The translations under genes and the position numbers were made by a program. The notes beneath the pieces were generated by a model that was not told where the DNA came from, searched no databases, and worked only from the letters and a program-made list of their open reading frames with translations. From Candidatus Flexicrinis affinis (GTDB taxonomy: Bacteria > Chloroflexota > Anaerolineae > Aggregatilineales > Phototrophicaceae), in NCBI GenBank assembly GCA_016716525.1, contig JADJWE010000006.1:124001-188000 (forward strand): 64,000 nucleotides of DNA, given 5' to 3'. Of the stretch, positions 36,931-45,102 are shown one piece after another (positions within the stretch are counted from its first letter, which is position 1; the number at the start of each line of letters is the position of its first letter).

Positions 36931-38498
36931 TCCGCCGACTTGACCGTTGGGCGTTGGCGGCCGCGGCGCTGGGCATCGTGCTCGCGCTGCCGATCCTGAC
37001 CTACCCGATGGGCCGCGATCAAGGCATGTACGCCAACATCGCGCAGAGCATCCGCGCCGGTGGCTTGCCCTACATTGATATGTGGGACATCAAGCCGCCG
37101 GCGATTTATTACCTTTACGCCACCGGATTCAGCGTGTTTGGCGCGTCTCCGCTGACTGTGCGCCTGCTCGACCTGATCGCCATACCGCTGGCGCTGCCGG
37201 CGTTGTTCGGCCTCACCGACTCGGCAGCGGGCCGGCGCGCGGCGCGCTGGGCAATGCTGCTGTTCCCCGTATTTTACTTCACCGAGACGTTCGCCAGCCT
37301 GAGTCAAAGCGACTCCTTGGTGCTGCTGCCGATGATGTGGGCCGCGTGGGCGGCGCACCGCGCGTCGAAAGCCCCGCCGGCCACCCGCCGCGCGCTCGGA
37401 TTCGCGCTGCTCAGCGGCGCGTTGTGCGCGGCCGTGATGTGGTTCAAACACTATTACGCGCTCTTTGCGGCGGCGCTGGCCGTGGCGCATCTCGCGGCGC
37501 GGATCGCCGTGCGGGTTTCTCCGGGGCGTATCGTTCGCGAAGCGGCGGCGTTCGCGGTCGGCGGGTTGGCCGTCGGCCTGCCGGTCCTGCTGTATTTTGT
37601 GGCCACTGGCATCTTCGACGAAATGCTGATCGTCGCTAGCGGCACGTCGCAGTACAACGCGCAGGCGTTCTCGAGCTTGTCGGCGTTCTGGGATCAGATG
37701 GGTAATTACGTGGCGTTCCGCTGGTGGCACTGGGGGCCGCTGCTCGTGCTGGCCTCTACGCTTCCGCTGACGCTGCTGCTGCCCCGACGCCAACCTGCGC
37801 GCATGACGACGCTGATCGGCCTGTGGCTGGTGTCCGGCATCGTATTCGTCGTGATTCAGGCCAAGGGGTTCGACACGCATTGGCTGCCGATCCTCCCGCC
37901 GCTGACGATCCTCGCCGCGCTGGCGCTCGACCGCTGGCTGTCGGCGGCGCAGCGTATCGACCGCAGATTGGCGTATGCGATCGGCGGCGCGGGGGGTGCC
38001 CTGTTCGCCGGCATCCTCGCCAAAGACACGTGGGTGCGGGCGTGGCCGTACATCTCCGGCGAACAGGGCGTGCGCGGCTACTGGCGGCAGTTTCAGGCGG
38101 GCGACCTGAACGCATGGGACTCGCTGCAGATGGCGCGCTGGCTCGAAGAGCGCACCACCCCCAGCGACACGGTGTACATCTTCGGCTTCCGGCCTGAGGT
38201 CGCGTTTCTCGCCCAACTGCGCCCCGCGACGCGCTTTCAGGCGCAGTTTCCGCTGGTGGGAGACCGCTACCCGCAGGCATGGAAGCAGGAGAACGTCGAT
38301 ACGCTGTGGGCGGCGCTTCCGCCGTACGTGATCGTGCTGCGCGCCGATTATATGCCGTGGGTCACCGGCAGCGACGACGACTCGAATGTGATCCTTGCGA
38401 CGCAATACCCCGCGCTTTCCGATTGGCTCGCATATAATTACGAACGGGACATTGAACTGGGCAATTTCCTCGTTTGGAAGCGTAGGGGGGATTCATGA
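36927..38498 (+). CDS. Integral membrane glycosyltransferase, PMT/ArnT-like
   Basis: 523 residues from GTG 36927, which overlaps the stop of the preceding gene. A GT-C fold: about ten TM helices after an N-terminal one, the first periplasmic loop carrying MGRDQGMYANIAQSI, with the acidic residue expected of GT39/GT83 enzymes, then MWDIKPPAIYYLY, a motif typical of the ArnT/PMT-type family. These enzymes move a sugar from a polyprenyl-phosphate donor to a lipid or protein on the outer face of the membrane. The C-terminal 100 residues are a soluble exterior domain. Substrate unknown. The next gene overlaps its stop (ATGA). Confidence 0.85.
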   Translation: MIRRLDRWALAAAALGIVLALPILTYPMGRDQGMYANIAQSIRAGGLPYIDMWDIKPPAIYYLYATGFSVFGASPLTVRLLDLIAIPLALPALFGLTDSAAGRRAARWAMLLFPVFYFTETFASLSQSDSLVLLPMMWAAWAAHRASKAPPATRRALGFALLSGALCAAVMWFKHYYALFAAALAVAHLAARIAVRVSPGRIVREAAAFAVGGLAVGLPVLLYFVATGIFDEMLIVASGTSQYNAQAFSSLSAFWDQMGNYVAFRWWHWGPLLVLASTLPLTLLLPRRQPARMTTLIGLWLVSGIVFVVIQAKGFDTHWLPILPPLTILAALALDRWLSAAQRIDRRLAYAIGGAGGALFAGILAKDTWVRAWPYISGEQGVRGYWRQFQAGDLNAWDSLQMARWLEERTTPSDTVYIFGFRPEVAFLAQLRPATRFQAQFPLVGDRYPQAWKQENVDTLWAALPPYVIVLRADYMPWVTGSDDDSNVILATQYPALSDWLAYNYERDIELGNFLVWKRRGDS

Positions 38499-39478
38499 GG
38501 GACGCCGCGGGCTTCTTGGGTACGGGTGCGTCATTGGCAAGCGATTTGACCTTGCTTGCATATTTGTTGTTTCTGCTGCCGGGCATGCTGCTCGGCTTTT
38601 ATTTTGCGCGGCGCAAGAAGTTCTCGCCGCATCACAAGCTGGTGATGACCACGGTCGTCATCATCAACTGGATCCTGATCGGATTCCTGATGCTGGTCAG
38701 CTATCGCGAGGGGGTTATCCCATTTCTGTCGGCGGAGTTCAACGCCGACCCGCGCGTGGCGCTGCCCATCGTCCACGGCGTGATCGGGTTCACCGCACAA
38801 GTATTGGCGACCTACCTCGCTCTGCGCATGTGGTTCGAGAAGCGGCTTCCCAGCATCGTGATGGTGCGCAACATCAAGGTCTACATGCGCTTCACGCTGG
38901 CGATGTGGATCGTCACGGCGATGTTGGGCGTGGCGATTTACGCTGTGTGGTATGCAGCACCTTCGGGTGCAAGCGCCGATATCCCGCCCGGCGCGACTCC
39001 CGAGCTAGCGGCGACCGACGAAGTACGCGGCGACCCCGGACATGTATCGTCGCTCATCTCCGACGTGGGGCCGATCGGGCTACAGATAACGCCGGCAGCA
39101 ACCTCTGAACTTGTGCCCGCAGCCACGATCGAACTACGCCCGGAATCGACCTCCGAACTGAATCCGGCGTCGACGCCCGAGATTCGACCAGCCGTGACGC
39201 CCGAAATCGGCCCTGAGTTCACGCCCGAACTTCGCCCGGCTATGACGCCCGAGATCCGCCCCGCTGCGACGGCAGAGATTTTTCCGGTATTTACTGCCGA
39301 GGTGCGATCTGACGCGGCCGAACGGGCAGCCCGGGATGCCCTGCGCGCCACCGAGGACGCAATCGACGCTCTGCAACGCGCGGCACGCGATGCGCAGCGC
39401 GCGACAGAGGACGCGTGGGACGACATCATGGATGCTACGGAAGACGCAGCCAAACGCCGTGATGATGACGATGACTAA
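38495..39478 (+). CDS. DUF420-like four-TM protein with octapeptide-repeat and charged helical tail
   Basis: 327 residues. Residues 1-153 hold four TM helices (about 19-37, 49-71, 93-110, 131-153) with His46-His47 and His94 at helix ends, a layout like DUF420/YozB proteins. The remainder is unusual: residues 200-271 are nine exact-length octapeptides of pattern P-x-x-T-x-E-[LIV]-x, then two copies of RAARDA-RATEDA spaced 18 residues inside a charged helix, and a final run of five Asp. The tail is probably extended and then coiled-coil. The function of the family is unproven; a haem-copper oxidase link has been suggested for some relatives. It overlaps the glycosyltransferase stop by four bases. 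Confidence 0.75.
   Translation: MRDAAGFLGTGASLASDLTLLAYLLFLLPGMLLGFYFARRKKFSPHHKLVMTTVVIINWILIGFLMLVSYREGVIPFLSAEFNADPRVALPIVHGVIGFTAQVLATYLALRMWFEKRLPSIVMVRNIKVYMRFTLAMWIVTAMLGVAIYAVWYAAPSGASADIPPGATPELAATDEVRGDPGHVSSLISDVGPIGLQITPAATSELVPAATIELRPESTSELNPASTPEIRPAVTPEIGPEFTPELRPAMTPEIRPAATAEIFPVFTAEVRSDAAERAARDALRATEDAIDALQRAARDAQRATEDAWDDIMDATEDAAKRRDDDDD
39092..39307 (+). repeat. Nine in-frame 24-base repeats encoding octapeptides
   Basis: Nine consecutive 24-base units encode P-[AEV]-x-T-x-E-[LIV]-x with no length change. DNA identity between units is modest while the amino-acid pattern is strict, which points to selection on the protein pattern and not a recent tandem duplication. Confidence 0.85.
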
Positions 39479-39492
39479 ACGAGGATACGCCG

Positions 39493-39948
39493 ATGAGCAG
39501 CGGCTATCACATCGCGCAGATCAACATCGCGCGGCTGATCGAGGAGATCGATTCGCCGCGCATGGCGACATTCTTTGCCCGCATCGACGAGATCAACGCG
39601 CTGGCCGAGCGCACGCCGGGGTTTGTGTGGCGGCTCAAGGGCGACGACGGCAACGCCATGGCGATCCGCGTGTTCGACGACAACATGCTCGTCATCAACA
39701 TGTCGGTGTGGGAGTCGATCGACGCGCTGTACAACTACACGTACTTCAGCGATCACGCGGAGGTCTACCGCCGCCGTGCCGAGTGGTTCCCCAAGCTCGG
39801 CGCGCAGCATCTGGCGATGTGGTGGGTCGAAGCGGGTCACATCCCGACGCCGGCGGAGGCCAAAGACCGGCTCGCCCACATCGAAGCGCACGGCCCGACG
39901 CCGACCGCCTTTACGTTCAAGCAGCGATTCGATCCGCCCAACAGCTAG
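39493..39948 (+). CDS. DUF3291 family protein
   Basis: 151 residues matching the DUF3291 layout, related to the antibiotic biosynthesis monooxygenase-like dimeric alpha/beta barrel: opens YHIAQINIARL, then ERTPGFVWRLKGDDGNA, NMSVWESIDALYNYTYF, and ends MWWVEAGHIPTPAEAKDRL with AFTFKQRF. No catalytic residue is established for the family. Cytoplasmic by appearance. GAGGA lies seven bases before the ATG. It sits 14 bases after the DUF420-like gene and nine before anmK. Confidence 0.87.
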   Translation: MSSGYHIAQINIARLIEEIDSPRMATFFARIDEINALAERTPGFVWRLKGDDGNAMAIRVFDDNMLVINMSVWESIDALYNYTYFSDHAEVYRRRAEWFPKLGAQHLAMWWVEAGHIPTPAEAKDRLAHIEAHGPTPTAFTFKQRFDPPNS

Positions 39949-39957
39949 AGGAAGCGT

Positions 39958-41136
39958 ATGAAAGTCATTGGTTTGATGTCCGGCACGTCGGCAGACGCGA
40001 TCGACGCGGCGCTGTGCGAGATCGACGGCGCACCGCCCAAGCTCGAGGCGCGCACGCTCCACGCCATCACCTACCCGTATCCGGACGGCTTTCAGGCGCG
40101 GATTCTGGAAGGCTGCCTGCCGGAGCACAGCCGCGTCGATACGCTCTGCCAGCTCAATTTCGACATGGGCGAGCTGTTCGCGAAGGCCGCGCTGGCAGTG
40201 ATCGAGGCGGCCGGCCTGACCCCGCTGGACGTCGACCTGATCGGCTCGCACGGGCAGACGGTGTGGCACATGGTCCAGCCCGGCGGCGCGGTGAGCGCGA
40301 CCCTGCAAATCACCGAAGGCGCGGTGATCGCCGAGCGCACCGGCATCACGACGGTCAACAACTTCCGCACGCGTGACGTCGCCGCCGGCGGGCAGGGCGC
40401 GCCGCTGACCGGCTACGCCGATTGGCTGCTGCTGCGGCACCCGACGGCCTGGCGCGCGATCCAGAACATCGGCGGCATCGGCAACGTGACATTCCTGCCG
40501 CCGCTGAGCGATACGCGCAGCGTGCCGGTCGCCTTCGACACCGGCCCCGGCAACGCGCTGATCGATGGCGCGGTGGCGTACATGACCGGAGGGCGCGAGG
40601 CCTTCGACCGTGACGGTCAGCGCGCGCTGCGCGGGCATCTCGACGAGGATTGGCTGCAAGACCTGAGCGCGCATCCGTACTACGCGCAGAAGCCGCCCAA
40701 GACGACCGGGCGCGAGTTGTTCGGCGCGGTAATGGCAGCGGAGTTGGTGCAGGCCGGACGAGCCAAAGGCATGAATGACGACAGTATCGTCGCCACGATC
40801 ACCGGACTGACGGCGGCCAGCATTGCGGACGCGTACATCCGCTACGGCCCGACCCGGCCGGAGGAGGTGATCCTCGGCGGAGGCGGAGCGCGCAACCCTG
40901 CGCTGATGAGTCTGCTGCAAACGCTGCTGCCGGGGTCGCGCGTGCTGACTCACGAGGATGTCGGGCTGGACAGCGACAACAAGGAAGCGGTGGTGTTCGC
41001 GCTGCTGGCGCACGAGACGTGGCACAACCGGCCCGGCAACCTGCCCTCGCTGACCGGTGCGGATCACCCCGCTGTGCTCGGCCAGATCACGCCCGGGGCG
41101 AACTACGCGGCGTTGATCCGCCGGACTTGGTGTTGA
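39958..41136 (+). CDS. anmK: Anhydro-N-acetylmuramic acid kinase
   Basis: 392 residues. Phosphorylates and opens 1,6-anhydro-MurNAc released during peptidoglycan turnover, giving MurNAc-6-phosphate (recycling pathway). The N-terminal ATP-binding motif VIGLMSGTSADAIDAALCEI is diagnostic, followed by LIGSHGQTVWHM, RTGITTVNNFRTRDVAAGGQG, FDTGPGNALIDG and a C-terminal EVILGGGGARNPALM. AGAGGAAG lies four bases before the ATG. Last gene of the plus-strand run. No MurQ etherase gene is adjacent, although one would be needed to complete recycling. Confidence 0.95.
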   Translation: MKVIGLMSGTSADAIDAALCEIDGAPPKLEARTLHAITYPYPDGFQARILEGCLPEHSRVDTLCQLNFDMGELFAKAALAVIEAAGLTPLDVDLIGSHGQTVWHMVQPGGAVSATLQITEGAVIAERTGITTVNNFRTRDVAAGGQGAPLTGYADWLLLRHPTAWRAIQNIGGIGNVTFLPPLSDTRSVPVAFDTGPGNALIDGAVAYMTGGREAFDRDGQRALRGHLDEDWLQDLSAHPYYAQKPPKTTGRELFGAVMAAELVQAGRAKGMNDDSIVATITGLTAASIADAYIRYGPTRPEEVILGGGGARNPALMSLLQTLLPGSRVLTHEDVGLDSDNKEAVVFALLAHETWHNRPGNLPSLTGADHPAVLGQITPGANYAALIRRTWC

Positions 41137-41177
41137 GGGGAATTCGGAGCGTATGAGAAGCGTACGCCCTTCGCTGT

Positions 41178-41195
41178 CTTTCGTAGGGACACGGC
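41178..41195 (-). repeat. Half copy of a short palindromic repeat
   Basis: On the minus strand GGCCGTGTCCCTACGAAA, matching the right half and tail of the elements at 45989-46016 and 61807-61834. Confidence 0.5.
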
Positions 41196-41224
41196 CGATC
41201 TCGGGTAGCAAGTCAATATGCAAC

Positions 41225-41247
41225 AAAAAGGGGGCTTCTCAGCCCCC
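41225..41247 (-). terminator. Intrinsic terminator of the cold-shock gene
   Basis: Minus strand: GGGGGC-TGAGAA-GCCCCC followed by TTTTTGTT, 28 bases after the stop. A textbook hairpin with T run; it may also block read-through from anmK on the other strand. Confidence 0.85.
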
Positions 41248-41274
41248 GGGTTCTAAAGGTGTAGCGCGTGCGTG

Positions 41275-41490
41275 CTAGCTGTTCACGACCGTGACAGCGC
41301 TCGCCTGCATGCCCTTCCGGCCCTGCGTGATCTCGAACTCGACCTTAGCGCCCTCTTCAAGGGTGCGGAAGCCGCTGCTCTGGATCTCGGAGTAGTGGAC
41401 GAACAGGTCTTCGCCACCGTCCTGGGAAATGAAGCCGAAGCCCTTTTCCCCATTGAACCACTTCACGGTACCATTCGTACGATTTGCCAT
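41275..41490 (-). CDS. Cold-shock protein (CspA family)
   Basis: 71 residues, a single cold-shock domain. RNP1 is KGFGFIS after GTVKWFNGE, RNP2 is DLFVHYSEI, and the end is KGMQASAVTVV. Binds single-stranded RNA and DNA and melts RNA secondary structure. The frame is open further upstream, but AGGAG seven bases before the ATG at 41490 decides the start. The 5' region is long and structured (see 41491-41923), as is common for cold-shock genes whose leaders respond to temperature. Single-gene unit with its own terminator. Confidence 0.95.
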   Translation of the reverse strand: MANRTNGTVKWFNGEKGFGFISQDGGEDLFVHYSEIQSSGFRTLEEGAKVEFEITQGRKGMQASAVTVVNS

Positions 41491-41923
41491 TGTGATACTC
41501 CTAAACGGATTGGGTTTTGCCACGACCTGATCACACAAAATCCAATCGGTGTAGGATGCTTTGTGTACCTAGAGGGTTACTTGAAGAGTGACGACTGCCT
41601 GGTGAATGCGCGCATTCGCTGCTGCAGGAGGCTCTTACTGTTTCTCTTGTGAGGCTGATGGGTGCACAACCACTGCACCAATGTAGTCCGGCACCATTGC
41701 CGGGTTATGTGCTACATTGCTCAGTCAGCATAACAGAGTTCTTGCCGAATGATAGGGTGAACCTTGATCGCCGGACAACCGGGATAAAGAGGCTGGCAGA
41801 CACCGGAGTCTGGCGCTTGAGAAACAAAGCAGGTTTGGTGCCGGCACTTCGCATTCCCCTTCCCCCTCTTCACTGGACTCTGGCGGGCTTTCGCGCGGGG
41901 CGGGGTCGCGCTACAGTCACCGT
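41491..41923. other. Intergenic region with nested inverted repeats upstream of the cold-shock gene
   Basis: About 430 bases without a credible gene. On the side far from the cold-shock gene are GGTGCA/TGCACC (41661-41679) and a nested pair ATGTAG...CTACAT enclosing CCGGCA-CCAT-TGCCGG (41681-41717). Just before the GNAT gene is TACAGT at 41912-41917. No clear promoter for the cold-shock gene could be assigned. Confidence 0.55.
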
Positions 41924-42436
41924 ATGAGCGCCGTGTCGTTCCGCCCCATGACCCACAAGGACGCCGAGTTGCTCGCCGGATGGATCCCGCAGGTGCCGCT
42001 GTGGCAGCGCTACGGGCTGACCAGCGAGCGTGCGTTTTCGCTGCTGCTCGGCGGGCTGGACGCGGGCGACGTGCTGCCGGTCGCGGTCCTCGAAGGCGAC
42101 TGGATCCCGGCCGGGTTCGCGTGGGTGCTGCCGCGCGGGGCGTTCGGGCGCAGTCCGTACCTGCGCTGGTTCGGCATCCGGCCCGGCCTGCACGGGCAGG
42201 GGCTGGGGAGTTCACTGCTGGCGCACGTCGAGCTGCTGGCGGCGGAGCATGGGCGTGAGCTGTTCCTGCTGGCCGCCGACTTCAACATCGAGGCGCAGCG
42301 CTTCTACATCCGCCACGGCTACGTGCAGGCCGGCACCCTGCCCGACTATGTGGTCCCCGGCGTGGGGGAATTGCTATACTTCAAGCGATTGGAGGCCCGT
42401 GCGGAACCGGACAACACGACATCGACCTCTGAGTAG
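41924..42436 (+). CDS. GNAT family N-acetyltransferase
   Basis: 170 residues. The acetyl-CoA binding motif is WFGIRPGLHGQGLGSSLLAH (R/Q-x-x-G-x-G) at about 85-104, followed by the family's C-terminal strand-helix FNIEAQRFYIRHGYVQAG. Substrate unknown. ATG 41924; a TACAGT box seven bases upstream would place transcription start almost on the ATG, so the mRNA may be leaderless. It precedes the ABC transporter genes by 30 bases and may share their transcript. Confidence 0.87.
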   Translation: MSAVSFRPMTHKDAELLAGWIPQVPLWQRYGLTSERAFSLLLGGLDAGDVLPVAVLEGDWIPAGFAWVLPRGAFGRSPYLRWFGIRPGLHGQGLGSSLLAHVELLAAEHGRELFLLAADFNIEAQRFYIRHGYVQAGTLPDYVVPGVGELLYFKRLEARAEPDNTTSTSE

Positions 42437-42466
42437 TGGTTTTTGCATCCAGGGAGTAGACCAACC

Positions 42467-43972
42467 ATGCGTAAAGCGTTTCTCGCCCTCGTTTTGATCG
42501 CCCTCGTGGCGCTGGCGATTTCGCCGGTGGCTGCGCAGGGCAACGTGCTGGTGATGGCCCGCGCCGCGGACACCACCGGCCTCGACCCGCACACCCAGAC
42601 CGCGTTCGCGTCGTTCCGCCTGTTGGAGCTGATCTACGAACCGCTCGTCAACCTCGACGCTGACCTTAACGTCATCCCGGCGCTGGCCGAAAGCTGGGAC
42701 TTCGCCGAAGACGGCATGACGCTGTCCTTCGCGCTGCGCCAAGGCGTGACGTTCCACAACGGCGCCGACTTCACATCAGCCGATGTCGCGGCGACGTTCG
42801 CCCGCATCCTCGATGAGGCCACCGGCGCCGCTGCCCGTGCCAACTACCTGAACATCGCGTCGATCGACACGCCGGACGACTACACGGTTGTCTTCAACCT
42901 GTCGGCGCCGGACGTGCCGCTGTTGGCCGCGCTGGCGACCACCAACGCCGCTATCGTCGACAGCGCCGATATCGAGAGCGGCGCGGTCGCCACGGTCGCC
43001 AACGGCACCGGCCCGTTCGTCCTCGACAACTGGACGCCGGAAGAGACCACCACGCTCAGCGCCAACGAGACCTGGTGGGGCGACGGCCCGAACGTCGACG
43101 GCATCGAAATCCGCATCATCCCGGATGAGGCGTCGATCCTCGCGGCCCTGCGCGCCGGCACCATCGACTTCGCGCTGCTCAACGACCCGCTCGTGGCGAC
43201 GCTGTTGATCGGCGACGCCAACGTGCAGCTCAACCGCGTGCCGGCTATCGCCTACCACGTGCTGCAGCTCCGCGCCGCCGTCGAACCGCTGGACAAGCTG
43301 GAAGTCCGTCAGGCGATCAGCTGTGCCATCGACCGGCAGGAAGTGCTCGACACCGCGTCGCTGGGCGAAGGGATCGTGACCGGCCCGCTGACGATGGCCG
43401 CATTTGCGCTGCCGACCGACGAGCTGTTCTGCTACGAGAAAGACCTCGACAAGGCCCGTGAACTGATGACTGCGGCCGGGGTCGACGGCTTCACCCTCAA
43501 GGTGATCGCCGCCAACGCCGAGCCGCCCACCGCCCTCAGCGAGGCGCAGAGCATTCAGGCGCAGTTGGCCGAGATCGGCATCACCGTCGAGATCGAGTCG
43601 CTGGAACTGAGCGTGTACGTCGACCGCTGGCTGGCTGGCGACTTCGAGGCCGCGGTGGCGCTCAACGGCGGCCGCCCCGACCCGTACACGATGTACTCGC
43701 GCTACTGGCAGACGTCCGGCAACCTGAACAACGTCGCCGGCTACATCGACGAGACGCTCGACGACCTGATGGCGCGCGGCCGCACCGAGACCGATCCGGA
43801 AGCCCGCTACGAAATCTTCGCCGAGTTCCAGCGTCACCTGACCGAGATGGCGCCGTGGGTGTGGCTGTACACCGGCTACGAATACACTGCGCAGCTGCCG
43901 GTCGTGCAGGGCTTCGTGCCGTACCCGACCGACTCGCTGATCTCGCTGGCACAGGTCACCCTGAGCCGCTAG
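42467..43972 (+). CDS. ABC transporter substrate-binding protein, peptide/nickel family (SBP_bac_5)
   Basis: 501 residues from ATG 42467 with an AGGGAG ribosome-binding site. A signal peptide ends VAAQG with no lipobox Cys, so the protein would be released or held by another means, not by lipidation. The mature part opens VLVMARAADTTGLDPHTQT and contains LLELIYEPLVNLDADLNVIPALAES and the AEDGMTLSFALRQGVTFHNG signature of family 5 binding proteins. It captures oligopeptides or similar solutes outside the membrane for the two permeases that follow. A strong hairpin separates it from the permease genes. Confidence 0.93.
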   Translation: MRKAFLALVLIALVALAISPVAAQGNVLVMARAADTTGLDPHTQTAFASFRLLELIYEPLVNLDADLNVIPALAESWDFAEDGMTLSFALRQGVTFHNGADFTSADVAATFARILDEATGAAARANYLNIASIDTPDDYTVVFNLSAPDVPLLAALATTNAAIVDSADIESGAVATVANGTGPFVLDNWTPEETTTLSANETWWGDGPNVDGIEIRIIPDEASILAALRAGTIDFALLNDPLVATLLIGDANVQLNRVPAIAYHVLQLRAAVEPLDKLEVRQAISCAIDRQEVLDTASLGEGIVTGPLTMAAFALPTDELFCYEKDLDKARELMTAAGVDGFTLKVIAANAEPPTALSEAQSIQAQLAEIGITVEIESLELSVYVDRWLAGDFEAAVALNGGRPDPYTMYSRYWQTSGNLNNVAGYIDETLDDLMARGRTETDPEARYEIFAEFQRHLTEMAPWVWLYTGYEYTAQLPVVQGFVPYPTDSLISLAQVTLSR

Positions 43973-44025
43973 TCGGCGACCTGCACGTGCCAAGGGGCTA
44001 AAGCGCCCCCTGCACGCTCATTCAC

Positions 44026-44057
44026 GCGGATTGGCCTCGTTCGCGGGGCCAATCCGC
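44026..44057 (+). other. Intercistronic hairpin between binding-protein and permease genes
   Basis: An 11-bp perfect stem GCGGATTGGCC / GGCCAATCCGC with a 10-base loop and no T run, preceded at 43993-44011 by a smaller hairpin AGGGGC-TAAA-GCGCCCC. Such stems after binding-protein genes commonly stabilise the upstream mRNA; that role is inferred here. Confidence 0.65.
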
Positions 44058-44136
44058 ACAACACCGGTGATGCGCGATGCATATCCCTAACGGGGCATGC
44101 GACAGCGCCCCGTCTTTCTTTCCTTAGGCATCAGAT

Positions 44137-45102
44137 ATGATTCGCTATTTGACCCAACGCGCGATCGCCTTTGTGCCAACCCTGATCGGCGTGTCGATCC
44201 TGATCTTCTTCGCGATTCGGCTCGTCCCCGGCGACGCCATCGTGGCGATGCTCGGCACCGAAGCCGGTATGCTGACGCAGACTCAGCGCGAGTCGCTCGA
44301 GGTCTACTTTGGCCTCGACAAGCCGCCCGTGGAACAGTACTTCTCGTGGATGGGCGGCGTCGTGACCGGCAACCTCGGCCTGTCGGTGCGCCACGGCCAA
44401 CCGGTGCTCAACCTGATCCTCGCGCGCTTCCCGGTCACGCTGCAATTGGCGGTGATGGCTTTGTCGATTGCACTCCTGATCGGCCTGCCTATCGGGATTC
44501 TATCGGCCATTCGGCACAACTCGGCGGTCGACCTGTTCGGGCGTCTGCTTGCGCTGCTGGGGCTGGCCACGCCGAACTTTCTGCTCGGCTCGCTGATCAT
44601 CGTCGTGCTGTCGGTCGTGTTCAAGATCCTGCCCAATTCCGGTGACTTTACGCCGCTGCACGAAGACCCCGGCAAGAACCTCAGTCAGCTGATCTTCCCG
44701 GCGTTCACGCTCGGCTTTTCGTTCTCGGCGTCGGTGATGCGCACGACGCGCTCGGCCATGCTCGAAGTGATGGGACAGGACTACATCCGCACCGCCCGCG
44801 GTAAGGGGCTGGCGGGCGGCGTGGTCGTGCGGCGGCATGCGCTGCGCAACGCGCTCATCCCGGTCATTACGATCATCGGCGTCGAGCTGGGCTACCTGCT
44901 CGGCGGCGCGGTCATCATCGAAGAAATCTTCGCGCTGCCGGGGATCGGGCGGCTCGTCTACAACGCCATCTCGCAGCGGGACTACGCGCTGGTGCAGGGC
45001 GTGGCGCTGTTTGTCGCCTTCAACTTCGTCGTCATCAACCTGATCACCGACCTGCTGTACGCAGCCGCCGACCCCCGGATTTCGTATGGACAGCATGCCT
45101 AA
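44137..45102 (+). CDS. ABC transporter permease, DppB/OppB type
   Basis: 321 residues with six TM helices. Opens MIRYLTQRAIAFVPTLIGVSILIFFAIRLVPGDA (first part typical of DppB/OppB), then a periplasmic loop, and carries the EAA cytoplasmic loop VMRTTRSAMLEVMGQDYIRTARAKG-like segment (here ending TARGKGLAGG) which contacts the ATPase. The C-terminus has FALPGIGRLVYNAI. Forms the translocation pore with the next gene. Its end overlaps the next start by 17 bases. Confidence 0.94.
   Translation: MIRYLTQRAIAFVPTLIGVSILIFFAIRLVPGDAIVAMLGTEAGMLTQTQRESLEVYFGLDKPPVEQYFSWMGGVVTGNLGLSVRHGQPVLNLILARFPVTLQLAVMALSIALLIGLPIGILSAIRHNSAVDLFGRLLALLGLATPNFLLGSLIIVVLSVVFKILPNSGDFTPLHEDPGKNLSQLIFPAFTLGFSFSASVMRTTRSAMLEVMGQDYIRTARGKGLAGGVVVRRHALRNALIPVITIIGVELGYLLGGAVIIEEIFALPGIGRLVYNAISQRDYALVQGVALFVAFNFVVINLITDLLYAAADPRISYGQHA

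Noticed and set aside
36783..38405. 540-codon open frame on the minus strand
   Set aside because: Antisense of the glycosyltransferase gene, Arg/Gln-rich with no domain pattern.
39092..39307. 24-base periodic DNA considered as a CRISPR or iteron array
   Set aside because: In-frame coding octapeptide repeat; units diverge in DNA sequence and no rep gene or spacer structure exists.
39475..41226. 583-codon open frame on the minus strand
   Set aside because: Antisense of the DUF3291 gene and anmK, Arg-rich low-complexity translation, no motif.
42776..43993. 405-codon open frame on the minus strand
   Set aside because: Antisense of the binding-protein gene; shadow frame.
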